From Methanogranum sp963676045 (GTDB lineage: Archaea; Thermoplasmatota; Thermoplasmata; Methanomassiliicoccales; Methanomethylophilaceae): a stretch of DNA of 64,000 nt. The stretch is taken from contig OY780938.1 in assembly GCA_963676045.1 (NCBI GenBank), positions 1,364,001 to 1,428,000 of the forward strand. The letters run 5' to 3'. Below are positions 18,189-27,517 of the stretch, one piece after another. The first letter of the stretch is position 1. Each line of letters starts with the position of its first letter. The position numbers and the translations under genes are program-made. The notes under the pieces were generated by a model. That model made no database searches. It had not been told where the DNA came from and worked only from the letters and a program-made list of their open reading frames with translations.

Positions 18189-18220
18189 CAATTTTTTCAA
18201 TTCTTTCTTTTTTCCTTTTG
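18189..18220 (+). terminator. T-rich terminator after the fpo operon
   Basis: Several runs of four to six T on the + strand lie directly after fpoN, without a clear hairpin. Archaeal RNA polymerase terminates at such runs, and a promoter for the next gene follows within 10 bases. Confidence 0.5.
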
Positions 18221-18222
18221 AG

Positions 18223-18233
18223 ATAAATATTAA
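18223..18233 (+). promoter_or_regulatory. TATA-like box for GGPP synthase gene
   Basis: ATAAATATTAA is centred about 30 bases before ATG 18258, implying a leader of only a few bases. It separates the lipid genes from the fpo transcript. Confidence 0.5.
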
Positions 18234-18257
18234 GTATGGTCCATCCATCTCACTTCA

Positions 18258-19223
18258 ATGGTTGATGCGTGGGACGCCTGTATTCATGAGGACCTGACAA
18301 AGGTAGAGGACCTAATGACCAATGTCATAAGATCGGACAATCTGGAGTTAACAGATATGTGCGATTATGTCCTCAGAACACATGGTAAGAGGATAAGGCC
18401 AGCGATGTGCATTCTTAGCTATTTGGCATGTGGTGGAAAAAATGTCAATGAGCCTGTAAGAGTAGGTGCTGCGTTGGAGATAATACACAATGCCACGCTT
18501 GTTCACGATGACATCAACGATGAGGCTGAATTAAGAAGAGGCAGGAAAGCTCTCTATAAGGAGTACTCATTAAGTAAATCGATAGTAGCAGGTGATTTTT
18601 TATTTGCTATAGGGTTCCAATTGATCGGGTCATCATCACATAAAATCGTAGATTATGTCGTGGATGCAGCAGCATCCATGGGGGCCGGAGAATTCAATCA
18701 ACAGGATTTTGAGCACAAAGGCAAAGTGTCCGAATCAGATTATATGAGAATAGTCAATGGAAAGACTGCAAAGTTCATCGAATGTTCTGCTAAATGTGGT
18801 TCTTTCCTATCGGGTATAGAGGTGGAGCAGATTGAGGCCTTAGGGTATTTTGCCAATAGGCTGGGAATCGCTTTCCAGATAATAGATGATACATTGGACG
18901 TCATAGGCGATCAAGATAAGACTGGAAAACCAATTGGAAATGACATTCTCGAAGGAAAACCAACCTTGCCTACCATATATGGTATGCAGGACCTTGTTCA
19001 TGGTGAGGCCATAAGGAAGATCTTCGAGAAGAACAAGCCTACAATGGAAGAGGTCATGGTTGCAATAGAGCTGATAAAGAGGACAGAGGCGATCGAGAAA
19101 TGTAGAGCTTTGGCCGAAGAGATCGCTCAAGATGCTATCAATTCACTTTTCAAGATAGAAGATTCTGTGTACAAGGATTCCCTCATAGCTTTATCACATT
19201 ACATTGTAAAACGTGATAGGTGA
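18258..19223 (+). CDS. Geranylgeranyl diphosphate synthase (trans-prenyltransferase)
   Basis: The enzyme extends allylic diphosphates with isopentenyl diphosphate to C20 (possibly longer) for ether-lipid synthesis. The 321-residue protein has both aspartate-rich motifs: LVHDDINDEAELRRG (a shorter D-D-x2-D version) and QIIDDTLDVIGD, plus the KTAKFIECSAKCG helix. The residue pattern before the first motif was not enough to fix chain length. A reductase gene of the same pathway begins four bases after its stop, preceded by AGGTGAT, so the two form an operon. Confidence 0.9.
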   Translation: MVDAWDACIHEDLTKVEDLMTNVIRSDNLELTDMCDYVLRTHGKRIRPAMCILSYLACGGKNVNEPVRVGAALEIIHNATLVHDDINDEAELRRGRKALYKEYSLSKSIVAGDFLFAIGFQLIGSSSHKIVDYVVDAAASMGAGEFNQQDFEHKGKVSESDYMRIVNGKTAKFIECSAKCGSFLSGIEVEQIEALGYFANRLGIAFQIIDDTLDVIGDQDKTGKPIGNDILEGKPTLPTIYGMQDLVHGEAIRKIFEKNKPTMEEVMVAIELIKRTEAIEKCRALAEEIAQDAINSLFKIEDSVYKDSLIALSHYIVKRDR

Positions 19224-19227
19224 TCAA

Positions 19228-20325
19228 ATGTCAGACAGGCTCAAGACAGACGTGCTCGTCGTGGGTTCTGGACCTGCAGGAAGTGTTGCTGCAAGGTATG
19301 CGGCAGAGAAGGGATTAAACGTAACTTTCATCGAGCGTCGTTCTGAGGTCGGGGTACCGGTAAGGTGCGGCGAGTTAATACCATCCAACGATGAGATCAA
19401 AGGGATGTTTCCCAATCTTAAGGATGAGAGCACTCTATTCAACATCCCTTCGTATTTGCGTTTGAGGGAGATAGAAGGCATAAAACTTGTGAATCCGAGA
19501 GGCAGGTCCACAATTCTGGATTTCACAGGATACACAACAGACAGAGACAGATTCGATCAATATCTCGCCGGAGAGGCTCAGAAAGCAGGTGCGGAACTCA
19601 TCAAGAATTGTCTTTTCAAAGATATCAAAGACGGTCGTGCCATCACGTCTTGTGGTGAGATAGAATATAAATTGATCATAGGTGCTGATGGACCAGGGTC
19701 CCGTGTAGCTAGAAGTCTAGGGCTTCCAAGGAACATGAATCCCTATCCCGCAGTAACTGCGCAGGCAAAGGGCGATTTTGATCCATATGTCGTGATGTTC
19801 TTCGGAGACATTGCACCAGGAGCATACAGTTGGATAATCCCAAAGGCAGGTGTGGCAAATATAGGAGTCGGATTCTCCCCTGATTTTGCTAACGGAACGC
19901 TGAGCGAGTATTTTGATGAATTCGCAATCAAGCGCGGTTTCCAAATAACCTCCAAGAAATTGGAAGGAAAATATGTTCCAAGCGAAGGAGCAATATCGAG
20001 GACGGTTTCAGGAAACGGAATGGTTGTAGGAGATGCAGCCGGACAGGTAATATCCGTTAACGGAGGCGGCATTCCTTTAGCAATGATCGCTGGGCGCATA
20101 TGTGGAGAAGTTGCAGGGGACAATATAACAAAAGGTCGTTCTCTGATGGATTACGAGACTGAGTGGAGAAATATACTTTACAAACCTCTAAAGACCGCAG
20201 CCACTAACAAAAGGTTGGCGGACACATTCGCTTTTGGGTCTGAAAGACGTACCGTGATATGCATGGCATTACTCGGCAAAAGACGCATGGGAAAACTCAT
20301 ACGCTGCAAGAATTTGTTCCCCTGA
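19228..20325 (+). CDS. Geranylgeranyl reductase family flavoprotein
   Basis: Members saturate the double bonds of geranylgeranyl chains in archaeal membrane lipids. The 365-residue protein opens with the FAD-binding VVGSGPAGSVAARYAAEKG, followed by an RCGELIPS segment with a conserved cysteine, IIGADGPGSRVAR, and GDAAGQVISVNGGGIPLAM, the second FAD contact. Start ATG 19228 was chosen over the overlapping upstream ATG because of AGGTGAT just before it. It converges with nob1, with no gap between the stops. Confidence 0.9.
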   Translation: MSDRLKTDVLVVGSGPAGSVAARYAAEKGLNVTFIERRSEVGVPVRCGELIPSNDEIKGMFPNLKDESTLFNIPSYLRLREIEGIKLVNPRGRSTILDFTGYTTDRDRFDQYLAGEAQKAGAELIKNCLFKDIKDGRAITSCGEIEYKLIIGADGPGSRVARSLGLPRNMNPYPAVTAQAKGDFDPYVVMFFGDIAPGAYSWIIPKAGVANIGVGFSPDFANGTLSEYFDEFAIKRGFQITSKKLEGKYVPSEGAISRTVSGNGMVVGDAAGQVISVNGGGIPLAMIAGRICGEVAGDNITKGRSLMDYETEWRNILYKPLKTAATNKRLADTFAFGSERRTVICMALLGKRRMGKLIRCKNLFP

Positions 20326-20784
20326 TCATCTCTTTCTGCAGGCTTTCATCGACGAGCCACATATAGGACATTCATCCATCTTTTCCTTGTACCATTTTTT
20401 GCATCCTATGCACTGATAGTTCCATTTCTCTATCTTTTTTATACCCTCTTGTCCAATTCCTTTAAAGGGTATATTCAATATCCGCGCGATGTTTTGTATG
20501 GAGTAATCATCTGTGAGTATTGTGCCGCCGACATCGATGGCCAATGCAAGAACGGATATGTCCACTGGTGAAAGTCTTCCGAGGTCTCCGCTTTTCCTTG
20601 CAGTATCTTCTACCTTTTTTATCGATGCCTGTGTACAGTCTGAAACCCTAAGAAGGTCTCCCCAGAGGTCCAGTCTATTGTCTTTGTATCTCGTGAGTTC
20701 ATCTATTACTCCAGGGGGGCAACATGATTCTTCCTCTGGTAGTTGAGACATGGCGAAAAGTGCTGAACTGTCCAATACCAACAT
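20326..20784 (-). CDS. nob1: NOB1-type rRNA endonuclease (PIN domain and zinc ribbon)
   Basis: NOB1 performs the final cleavage at the 3' end of 16S-type rRNA. The 152-residue protein has a PIN nuclease domain starting with LVLDSSALF (metal-binding aspartate 5), a second acidic cluster PVDISVLALAID and TDDYSIQN (aspartates 92/93), followed by a zinc ribbon with cysteines 125, 128, 139 and 142. The domain order and size are those of archaeal NOB1, and the zinc ribbon distinguishes it from toxin-type PIN proteins. It is divergent from carS. Confidence 0.88.
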   Translation of the reverse strand: MLVLDSSALFAMSQLPEEESCCPPGVIDELTRYKDNRLDLWGDLLRVSDCTQASIKKVEDTARKSGDLGRLSPVDISVLALAIDVGGTILTDDYSIQNIARILNIPFKGIGQEGIKKIEKWNYQCIGCKKWYKEKMDECPICGSSMKACRKR

Positions 20785-20861
20785 GCCCTGTTCATCAGGA
20801 TTTCAATATTTCATATTTCCGAAAGATTAAACAATGGTGTGCATATAGGTGACCGATAAGA

Positions 20862-21434
20862 ATGGATGCAGTAACCGTCCTCGTGATAATGATCAATGGC
20901 CTTTGGTTATTCTTACCAGCAATGGTACCGAATTCAGCGGCAGCATTATTTGGTGGTGGCACTCCAATAGATTTTGGAAAGAAATGGAGAGGGAATAGGA
21001 TATTCGGGAGTGGTAAGACCTGGATGGGATTCTTCGGAGGAGCCATAACCGGAATAATACTCGGCATAATAATGATCGATATTGCATATTTCTTCGATCC
21101 AAAGGAATTTTGGGGATATGGTCCCTTCTGGAGCAATGTAGGTATCATTGTATGTCTTGCATTCGGTGCGGTCCTAGGGGATCTCATGGGAGCCTTTATC
21201 AAAAGGCGGATGGGTCTCGCCAGAGGAGAGAAGGCACCAATATTGGACCAATATGATTTCGTCTTTGGAGCATTTGTTGTAACCGCCATCTTTTTCCCAG
21301 ACTGGGTATATTCCACCTATTTGGAAGGTTGGCATTTGGCTGCGTTGCTATTCATAATACTGATTATGTTTGCGATACATCGTGTTGCAAATATAGTAGC
21401 TTACAAATGGGGCGTAAAGAAAGAACCTTGGTGA
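20862..21434 (+). CDS. carS: CDP-archaeol synthase
   Basis: CarS couples CTP to digeranylgeranylglyceryl phosphate, making the activated precursor for polar head groups. The 190-residue membrane protein has about five hydrophobic helices, the N-terminal PNSAAALFGGGTPIDFG stretch and the GKTWMGFFGG motif, followed by GAVLGDLMGAFIKRRMGL, which carries the acidic and basic residues shared with CDP-alcohol synthases. GGTGA lies nine bases before the ATG. pyrE follows after four bases. Confidence 0.92.
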   Translation: MDAVTVLVIMINGLWLFLPAMVPNSAAALFGGGTPIDFGKKWRGNRIFGSGKTWMGFFGGAITGIILGIIMIDIAYFFDPKEFWGYGPFWSNVGIIVCLAFGAVLGDLMGAFIKRRMGLARGEKAPILDQYDFVFGAFVVTAIFFPDWVYSTYLEGWHLAALLFIILIMFAIHRVANIVAYKWGVKKEPW

Positions 21435-21438
21435 GTCG

Positions 21439-21975
21439 ATGACCGAGATATCAAAAGCATTGGAGGACTGTGGTGCATTGCAGTTCGGAGATTTTACCCT
21501 CGCATCGGGGGCTAAAAGCGATTATTACATAGATATAAAGAAAGCAAGTACCAATCCAAAGGTGCTCTATCTAATATCTCAGCTTATGGCTGAGAGGATG
21601 CAAATAGATAACATACGTCCAGATAAGATCGCAGGCGTTGTATTGGGATCGATACCCCTTGCAGCCGCGCTTTCTCTTGCAACAGGAATACCATATGTGA
21701 TGGTAAGAAAAGAAAAGAAAGACCACGGCACGGGAAAACTCATCGAAGGGGACCTGATGGAAGGGGAAAAGGTGTTGGTGGTGGAGGACGTCATAACCAC
21801 GGCGGGATCCAGCATAAAGGCGATAGAGACCCTGAGGTCTGAAGGTGCAGATGTCATAGGAGTGATATCGGTGATCGATCGTGAGGGTGGCGGAAAGGAG
21901 AATCTCGAGCAGATAGGGGTCAATCTAACGGCCCTTGTCAGAGGATCTGAATTGTTGAGGCATCGCGAGTCATGA
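21439..21975 (+). CDS. pyrE: Orotate phosphoribosyltransferase
   Basis: PyrE joins orotate to PRPP in pyrimidine synthesis. The 178-residue protein shows the family N terminus with FTLASGAKSDYYIDIKKA, the flexible-loop region KEKKDHGTGKLIEG and the PRPP-binding motif VLVVEDVITTAGSS. GGTGAG stands three bases before ATG 21439. Its stop overlaps the uracil-DNA glycosylase start by four bases. Confidence 0.95.
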   Translation: MTEISKALEDCGALQFGDFTLASGAKSDYYIDIKKASTNPKVLYLISQLMAERMQIDNIRPDKIAGVVLGSIPLAAALSLATGIPYVMVRKEKKDHGTGKLIEGDLMEGEKVLVVEDVITTAGSSIKAIETLRSEGADVIGVISVIDREGGGKENLEQIGVNLTALVRGSELLRHRES

Positions 21976-22505
21976 AGCCTGAACCAGATTGTAATCTGTG
22001 CGGGCTTTGCAAGTCACGCACAAATATCGTTCTCCCGAGCGGGGACCTCAATTCCAAGGTAGTTTTCGTAGGTGAAGCTCCAGGCGAGAATGAGGATCAA
22101 TGTGGCAGCCCCTTTGTAGGACGTTCCGGTAAGTTATTGGACAAGATCATGGAGGAGGAGGGGCTGGAAAGATCAAAGATAATGATAACGAATACTGTAA
22201 AATGCAGGCCTCCAAACAATAGGGACCCAACCAAGGAGGAGATGGAAGCGTGCCGTCCATTTTTGAATTCCGAACTATATGATAAATCTATAATAGTGGG
22301 TCTTGGGAAATCCTCGTGCAGGGACCTTCTGGGATATGAAGGCAAGATGTCCGATATCGTCAACAAGGCACAGAAGATAAGGGTCGATGACAGGGAGATA
22401 ACATTCATCCCCACATATCATCCTGCGGCATGCATCTATAGCAAGGATGCCAGAGTAGGGTTGAAGGATACGATAAGGACCATAAAGAATGATTATATGG
22501 GGTGA
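21972..22505 (+). CDS. udg: Family 4 uracil-DNA glycosylase
   Basis: This iron-sulfur enzyme removes uracil from DNA. The 177-residue protein has CNLCGLCKSR at the N terminus, two of the cluster ligand positions, the catalytic GEAPGENEDQ motif, NTVKCRPPNNRDP with further cysteine, and TYHPAACIY near the C terminus. A cysteine in EACRPFL completes the usual set of four. Coupling to pyrE is common-sense for pyrimidine handling but may be incidental. Confidence 0.92.
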   Translation: MKPEPDCNLCGLCKSRTNIVLPSGDLNSKVVFVGEAPGENEDQCGSPFVGRSGKLLDKIMEEEGLERSKIMITNTVKCRPPNNRDPTKEEMEACRPFLNSELYDKSIIVGLGKSSCRDLLGYEGKMSDIVNKAQKIRVDDREITFIPTYHPAACIYSKDARVGLKDTIRTIKNDYMG

Positions 22506-22510
22506 TATTT

Positions 22511-23287
22511 TTGAAATTCTCGGGATTCATGATAGATATGGATGGGACGATCTACAAGGGAGGTAATGTGATCCCAGGAGCTGTTGATTTTGTAGAACAT
22601 CTTCGTAAAAATAACATACCCTTGGTGTTCCTTACAAACAATTCATCCTGTCCCAGATCATACTATCATAGGAAGTTGGAAAGGATGGGATTCAAAGTAT
22701 CGGAAGAAGAGGTAATAACCTCGAATGTAGCTACAATGAGGTTTGTATTAGAAAATTATCCCGAAAGCAAGGTATTTCCAATTGCCAGCGACGAAGTAAT
22801 AAAAGAGATATCAGATGCCGGAATAAATGTAACGGATAAAGACCCAGACATAGTTTATCTTACATTCGATAAGACAATCGATTATGAAAAGATAAATAAC
22901 GGTTTCCATCATCTCCTCAATGGTGCCCAGTTAATAGCAACCCATCCTGATGATGTATGTCCCACGGAGGATTCATACGATGTTGACATAGGTCCATTCA
23001 TACGGCTTTTTGAATCATTATCTGGATGTAAGGCAAAGATAATAGGAAAACCAAACCGCCTTATGTTGGAAATGGCATCCATTGAGATGGGCATCAAGCC
23101 AGACAATGCAGTGATGGTCGGAGATCGTTTGTACACCGATATAAAGATGGCCTCGAACGCGGACATAAGGTCGATATTGGTCCTCACAGGGGAGACATCC
23201 AGAAAGGACCTGGAATCATCGGATATAGTGCCTACGTTCGTATTGGAGTCTGTGGCAGATATACCCAGATTCATCGACGAAGTGTGA
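22511..23287 (+). CDS. HAD-superfamily IIA phosphatase (NagD-like)
   Basis: The 258-residue protein belongs to the NagD/4-nitrophenylphosphatase group of HAD hydrolases, which dephosphorylate small metabolites. Motifs in order: MIDMDGTIYKG (nucleophile aspartate), FLTNNSSCPRS, IIGKPNRLM (lysine) and MVGDRLYTDIKMA (metal aspartates). The cap domain lies between motifs 2 and 3. I chose TTG 22511 because GGTGAT ends four bases before it; GTG 22502 is an alternative that overlaps the previous stop. Substrate unknown. It converges with uspA with no gap. Confidence 0.87.
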   Translation: MKFSGFMIDMDGTIYKGGNVIPGAVDFVEHLRKNNIPLVFLTNNSSCPRSYYHRKLERMGFKVSEEEVITSNVATMRFVLENYPESKVFPIASDEVIKEISDAGINVTDKDPDIVYLTFDKTIDYEKINNGFHHLLNGAQLIATHPDDVCPTEDSYDVDIGPFIRLFESLSGCKAKIIGKPNRLMLEMASIEMGIKPDNAVMVGDRLYTDIKMASNADIRSILVLTGETSRKDLESSDIVPTFVLESVADIPRFIDEV

Positions 23288-23707
23288 TCATCTTTTTTTG
23301 ACCACAAGTACTGGTGACTTAGAAAGCCTCACTACCTTCTCAGCTACGCTGCCCAGTATTGCATGGGATAGGCCAGTACGTCCGGATGTGCCCATGACAA
23401 CGAGGTCATAATTCTGAGACAATTCGATGATACCGTCTGCCGGGTCTCCGGATGTTATGTGAGGTTGTACATCAATACCTAATTTTTTCCCCATTTCGAT
23501 GACCTCATCAGTGTATTTCTCCGATGTCTCCTTTATGTAAGCATCCGTATCCATGTTGTCCATGGTCGTTATTAGATTAGGGTCGAAAACGTGAAGAGTG
23601 TGTACGCATGAATTCGTGCTTTGTGCAAGTTCCAATCCGTATTCTGCTGCTACTAGGGCGTTATCACTACCATCTGTAGGTATGAGTATGCTTCTTATCT
23701 TCACCAT
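23288..23707 (-). CDS. Universal stress protein (UspA family)
   Basis: The 139-residue protein has the single-domain Usp fold: SILIPTDGSDNALVAAEYG at the N terminus and VMGTSGRTGLSHAILGSVAE with the ATP-binding G-x2-G-x9-G(S/T) pattern at the C terminus, so it probably binds ATP. ATG 23707 is 27 bases from a TATA-like box (23730-23738), which supports it over the upstream in-frame ATG that adds a non-homologous leader. The role cannot be fixed from sequence. Confidence 0.9.
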   Translation of the reverse strand: MVKIRSILIPTDGSDNALVAAEYGLELAQSTNSCVHTLHVFDPNLITTMDNMDTDAYIKETSEKYTDEVIEMGKKLGIDVQPHITSGDPADGIIELSQNYDLVVMGTSGRTGLSHAILGSVAEKVVRLSKSPVLVVKKR

Positions 23708-23729
23708 ATTTGGAAAATCTATTCCCACG

Positions 23730-23738
23730 TTATAAAAC
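23730..23738 (-). promoter_or_regulatory. TATA-like box for uspA
   Basis: TTTTATAA on the minus strand is centred 27 bases before the uspA ATG, giving a leaderless mRNA. Confidence 0.5.
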
Positions 23739-23824
23739 ATCCTCTTAGATTGATTTTTAGGTTCTTGGATTTTAGATGAAAAACTGTCAGCACGCGTATC
23801 CAACTGGTAAATTTGAACGTGGCA

Positions 23825-23867
23825 TTTATATATCGCGCAAATTAATATAAGACTGCCTTTCGAGGCA
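23825..23867 (+). promoter_or_regulatory. smc promoter and leader hairpin
   Basis: A TATA-like box (TTTATATAT, 23825-23833) predicts a transcript start near 23856, and therefore a leader of about 60 bases, unlike most first genes here. The region near the predicted start contains a small hairpin, TGCCT-TTCG-AGGCA (23854-23867). A 15-codon ORF (ATG 23870 to TAA 23917) ends one base before the smc GTG; whether it is translated is unknown. Confidence 0.35.
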
Positions 23868-23918
23868 AAATGGGATGCATACGAGTTCGAGCTCGCGTTG
23901 CCCTAACAGGGGTGTAAC

Positions 23919-26900
23919 GTGTACTTAAGACAGATAGAATTAGAGAATTTCAAGTCATTCGGCGGCAAATTGACCATACCGCTAATGGAAGGTTACATGG
24001 CGGTCACGGGACCGAACGGTTCTGGAAAATCGAATATAACAGATGCAATCTTGTTTGTCTTGGGACCAAAAAGTTCAAAGGCAGTAAGGGCAGGCAGACT
24101 TACCGATCTGATATTTGATGGCGGAAAGGCGAAGAACAAGGCCAGTTACATGAAGGTCTCTCTGGTCTTCGATAATTATGACAGGATTATGCCATGGGAT
24201 GATGATACGGTAAGACTGACACGTTACGTCAAGGTAGCCGACAACGGTACCGATTACAATTCATATTTCTTCGTAAATGATCAGAAGTCATCACTTACCG
24301 AGTTCGATAGTCTATTGACAAAGGCCAGGATAAGTGCTGATGGGTACAATATGGTACAACAGGGAGATGTGACCCGCATAGTTCAGATGGGCAGTCTCGA
24401 AAGAAGGCGCATATTGGACAGCATATCTGGAATATCTAGCTATGATAGCGATATCGAAAAGGCAAACAATGAGAAGATAGAGGCGCAGTCCAATCTTGAA
24501 CGTATAAACATCATTGTTGGCGAGTTGGAGATACAGATCAAGAGATTGGAAAAGGACAGGGAAGAGGCGAGGAAATACCTAGAGACCCAGTCCGTCAGGG
24601 ATATGGCAAAGGCGCAACTGGTTCACAGACAATATCAGATCGAAGAAGCAAAGCTTCAGAGTCTCAACGAGGCCATTTCAAAGATCGCAGATGAGATAAA
24701 TTCCCTGAGGTCGAAGAAAGAGGAGCTGAAGGCAGAATACGAGCTCAATGATAAGGCCATACGTGCGAAGGAAGAGGAGATCGTCGCAAAGATAGGTCCA
24801 GAATACAAAGAGATAAAAGGCAAGATAGAAGGCGCAAAGATATCACTTGCAACACAGAAGGACCGCATCGAACGCGCCAATGAGGATATGGAAGAGCAGA
24901 CGGGATTCAAAATCAATTTCGAGGAATCCATCGCAGAGAACAAGAAGGAGCATTCCACATCGCTTGAGCTATTGGCTGATGTCAACATAAAGCTCGAGGA
25001 AGCATCTAAGAAACTGGAGGTCGCCAAATCAGAGGACTCCAAGATAACCGAGGAGATGGCCAAGAACGGTGGCGAATACATGGAGCTCCAGAACAAGCTC
25101 CTCAAAACAGACAGGGAGATAGATGAGACCGAAACAAGGGAACAGGCATCTCAGGTCTCATTGGCCAAGGCCGAGGCTCTGGCAGAGGAAAATGCACGTG
25201 CCAAGGCATCCTTGGAGGAAAGGTTGCAGTCTGCAGCATTCGATATAAAGGATGCCGAATGGAATATCCAGCAGGTAAAACAGGAATTAGGCGGGACCTC
25301 TCTGGAGGATTATTCCCAGAAGATATTGACGGTCAGGAAGAAAGAGGCAGAGCTCGAGAAACAGGAAGGGGAGCTCAGGGAAGCCATAAGGAAATACGAT
25401 GCAGATTACAACCAGCTCGCCGCCGAGAAGAGAGTATCGGACAATGTAAACGGAGGCAACAATGCTGTGAAGGTCATCCTTGGTCTTAGGGACAAGGGGG
25501 ACATGAAAGGTATACATGGCACTATCCAGGAGCTCGCGACCGTAGACCATGGCTATGAGACCGCCCTTTCGATAGCCGCCGGTAATAAAATGCAGGCGAT
25601 CGTGGTCGATGATGATCAAGTGGCATCCGACTGTATCAATTACCTAAAGAAGCAAAAGCTGGGAAGGGTCGCGTTCCTTCCGCTGAGCAAGATGATAGGC
25701 GGTAAGCCGAAGGCCAAAGCGATAATGATATTGAAACAGACCGAAGGATACGCAACCGATCTGATAAAATACGATCAGAAGTACTCGAATGCATTCTGGT
25801 ACGTCTTCCAAGATACTCTAGTTGTCGACAATCTAGAGAATGCGCGTTCATTGATGGGCGGCGTGAGGTTGGTCACCATGGCAGGAGAGCTCATAGAGGC
25901 CTCAGGTGCGATGGTCGGAGGAACAATAAGCCAGCAATCGGTGATGAAATTCGGGCCCTCCTCAGAGTCCAAGTTGGAAGAGGTAGGCTTGAAGTTGAGG
26001 TCTGCCAATTCGGCACTTGATATTCTCGTATCTCAACTAAGGGACATCAGGAACAACATCCGTTCCGTGGATGATGAGATGCGGAAGGCGAACGCCGCGG
26101 GAATGGGCAGTCAGGCCAAGATGGGTCAGCTCAATGCACAATTATCAGAACTTAAGAAAGTAAGGCAACAGTTATCCGATCAATTGGATGGCAAGAAGAA
26201 GGAATGCATTCAGACGGATAAAGTATTGCAAAATGCGAAGGATGAGCTCGGGGGGATATCAGAGGCATTGGAAAGTCTAAGGAGCAGCCGGTCCTCAGTG
26301 AGAGACCGTATCGAGAAGATAGCTCCGGCCGAGATACAGCAGCGCATCCAGAAGGTAAGGGACAAGATATACAGGTTGAGGGAGGAGGTCTCGGACCTAT
26401 CCTCCCAGAGGACCACATTATCCACCGAGATAACAGGCCTTGAGAATCAGAGGGAGTCATTGGACGTCCAACTCGCCTCAGTGATGAAGAAGATCAAGGA
26501 CGATGAGGCGTCTGTAAAGGCGAACGAAGAGAAGTGCAGTGCGATAGAGCTAGAATTGGCAGCTCTAAGGAACATAGAGCGCGACATGGAAAAGGGCATA
26601 GAGGGCCTCAGGAATCAAAAGGATGCCTTGCTGGAGAAGAAGTATTCTCTCGACAATCAAAGGTCATCCACGCAAGAGAGGATCGAGTTAAAGGATGGCA
26701 TGAAACTATCTCAAGAGGCACAGGTGGCCATAGTTCAAACGAACATAGGTCAACTGAGGATAGAGATGGAGGCAATAACGATCAAGGTCAATATGCCGAT
26801 CCCTTCAGAAGAGGAATTAAGAAGGACGATCAAGTCGTGTGAGAACATACTTGCAAGGATAGGCAATGTGAATCTCCGCGCGATAGAAGAATACGACGAG

Positions 26901-27503
26901 AAGAAGGGAAGATACGACGCACTGATGTCGGACGTATCTACTTTGAACAAGCAGATCAAGGACCTGGACTCATTGAAGGAGTCATTGAATTCGCAGAAGA
27001 AGATCCTCTTCATGAGGTCCTATGAAGCAGTGAACATCAATTTCAAGGCCATATATGCAGAACTTTCAGGCGGAGGGGAGGCCTTCATGGACCTGGAGGA
27101 CAGGGATGACCCGTTCATCGGCGGGCTATCCATCAATGCTAAGCCTAAGAACGGTAAACTCTTGAGACTGGAAGCCCTCTCGGGGGGAGAGAAATCATTG
27201 ACAGCATTGGCATTCATATTCGCGATCCAGGAATATCAGCCATCTCCATTCTACGTATTGGATGAGGTGGATATGTTCTTGGACGCAGTAAATGCGGAAA
27301 TGGTAGCCAAAAGGGTCAAGGAGAGCTCTCGCAGGGCACAGTTCATTCAAGTGTCTTTGAGGAAGGTCACCTTGGCAATGGCCGATCACCTTATAGGTGT
27401 TACAAGGCCACCGTCTGGAATAAGTAAGGTCATCATACAACCTGACTTTGACGAGGTCGCAAAGTATGAAGAGGACGCGGTAAAGAGACAGCATCAAGAC
27501 TAA
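23919..27503 (+). CDS. smc: Chromosome segregation ATPase SMC
   Basis: SMC forms the ring-shaped condensin core that organises the chromosome. The 1194-residue protein has the Walker A motif GPNGSGKS at residues 31-38, two long coiled coils flanking a hinge (around residues 510-660, with the glycine-rich GGVRLVTMAGELIEASGAM part), and a C-terminal head with the signature LSGGEKSLTALAF and Walker B FYVLDEVDMFLDAVN. It starts with GTG, preceded by GGGGTGT. scpA and scpB follow, giving the complete SMC-ScpAB set in one operon. Confidence 0.97.
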   Translation: MYLRQIELENFKSFGGKLTIPLMEGYMAVTGPNGSGKSNITDAILFVLGPKSSKAVRAGRLTDLIFDGGKAKNKASYMKVSLVFDNYDRIMPWDDDTVRLTRYVKVADNGTDYNSYFFVNDQKSSLTEFDSLLTKARISADGYNMVQQGDVTRIVQMGSLERRRILDSISGISSYDSDIEKANNEKIEAQSNLERINIIVGELEIQIKRLEKDREEARKYLETQSVRDMAKAQLVHRQYQIEEAKLQSLNEAISKIADEINSLRSKKEELKAEYELNDKAIRAKEEEIVAKIGPEYKEIKGKIEGAKISLATQKDRIERANEDMEEQTGFKINFEESIAENKKEHSTSLELLADVNIKLEEASKKLEVAKSEDSKITEEMAKNGGEYMELQNKLLKTDREIDETETREQASQVSLAKAEALAEENARAKASLEERLQSAAFDIKDAEWNIQQVKQELGGTSLEDYSQKILTVRKKEAELEKQEGELREAIRKYDADYNQLAAEKRVSDNVNGGNNAVKVILGLRDKGDMKGIHGTIQELATVDHGYETALSIAAGNKMQAIVVDDDQVASDCINYLKKQKLGRVAFLPLSKMIGGKPKAKAIMILKQTEGYATDLIKYDQKYSNAFWYVFQDTLVVDNLENARSLMGGVRLVTMAGELIEASGAMVGGTISQQSVMKFGPSSESKLEEVGLKLRSANSALDILVSQLRDIRNNIRSVDDEMRKANAAGMGSQAKMGQLNAQLSELKKVRQQLSDQLDGKKKECIQTDKVLQNAKDELGGISEALESLRSSRSSVRDRIEKIAPAEIQQRIQKVRDKIYRLREEVSDLSSQRTTLSTEITGLENQRESLDVQLASVMKKIKDDEASVKANEEKCSAIELELAALRNIERDMEKGIEGLRNQKDALLEKKYSLDNQRSSTQERIELKDGMKLSQEAQVAIVQTNIGQLRIEMEAITIKVNMPIPSEEELRRTIKSCENILARIGNVNLRAIEEYDEKKGRYDALMSDVSTLNKQIKDLDSLKESLNSQKKILFMRSYEAVNINFKAIYAELSGGGEAFMDLEDRDDPFIGGLSINAKPKNGKLLRLEALSGGEKSLTALAFIFAIQEYQPSPFYVLDEVDMFLDAVNAEMVAKRVKESSRRAQFIQVSLRKVTLAMADHLIGVTRPPSGISKVIIQPDFDEVAKYEEDAVKRQHQD

Positions 27504-27517
27504 AGAAGGGATGGGGA

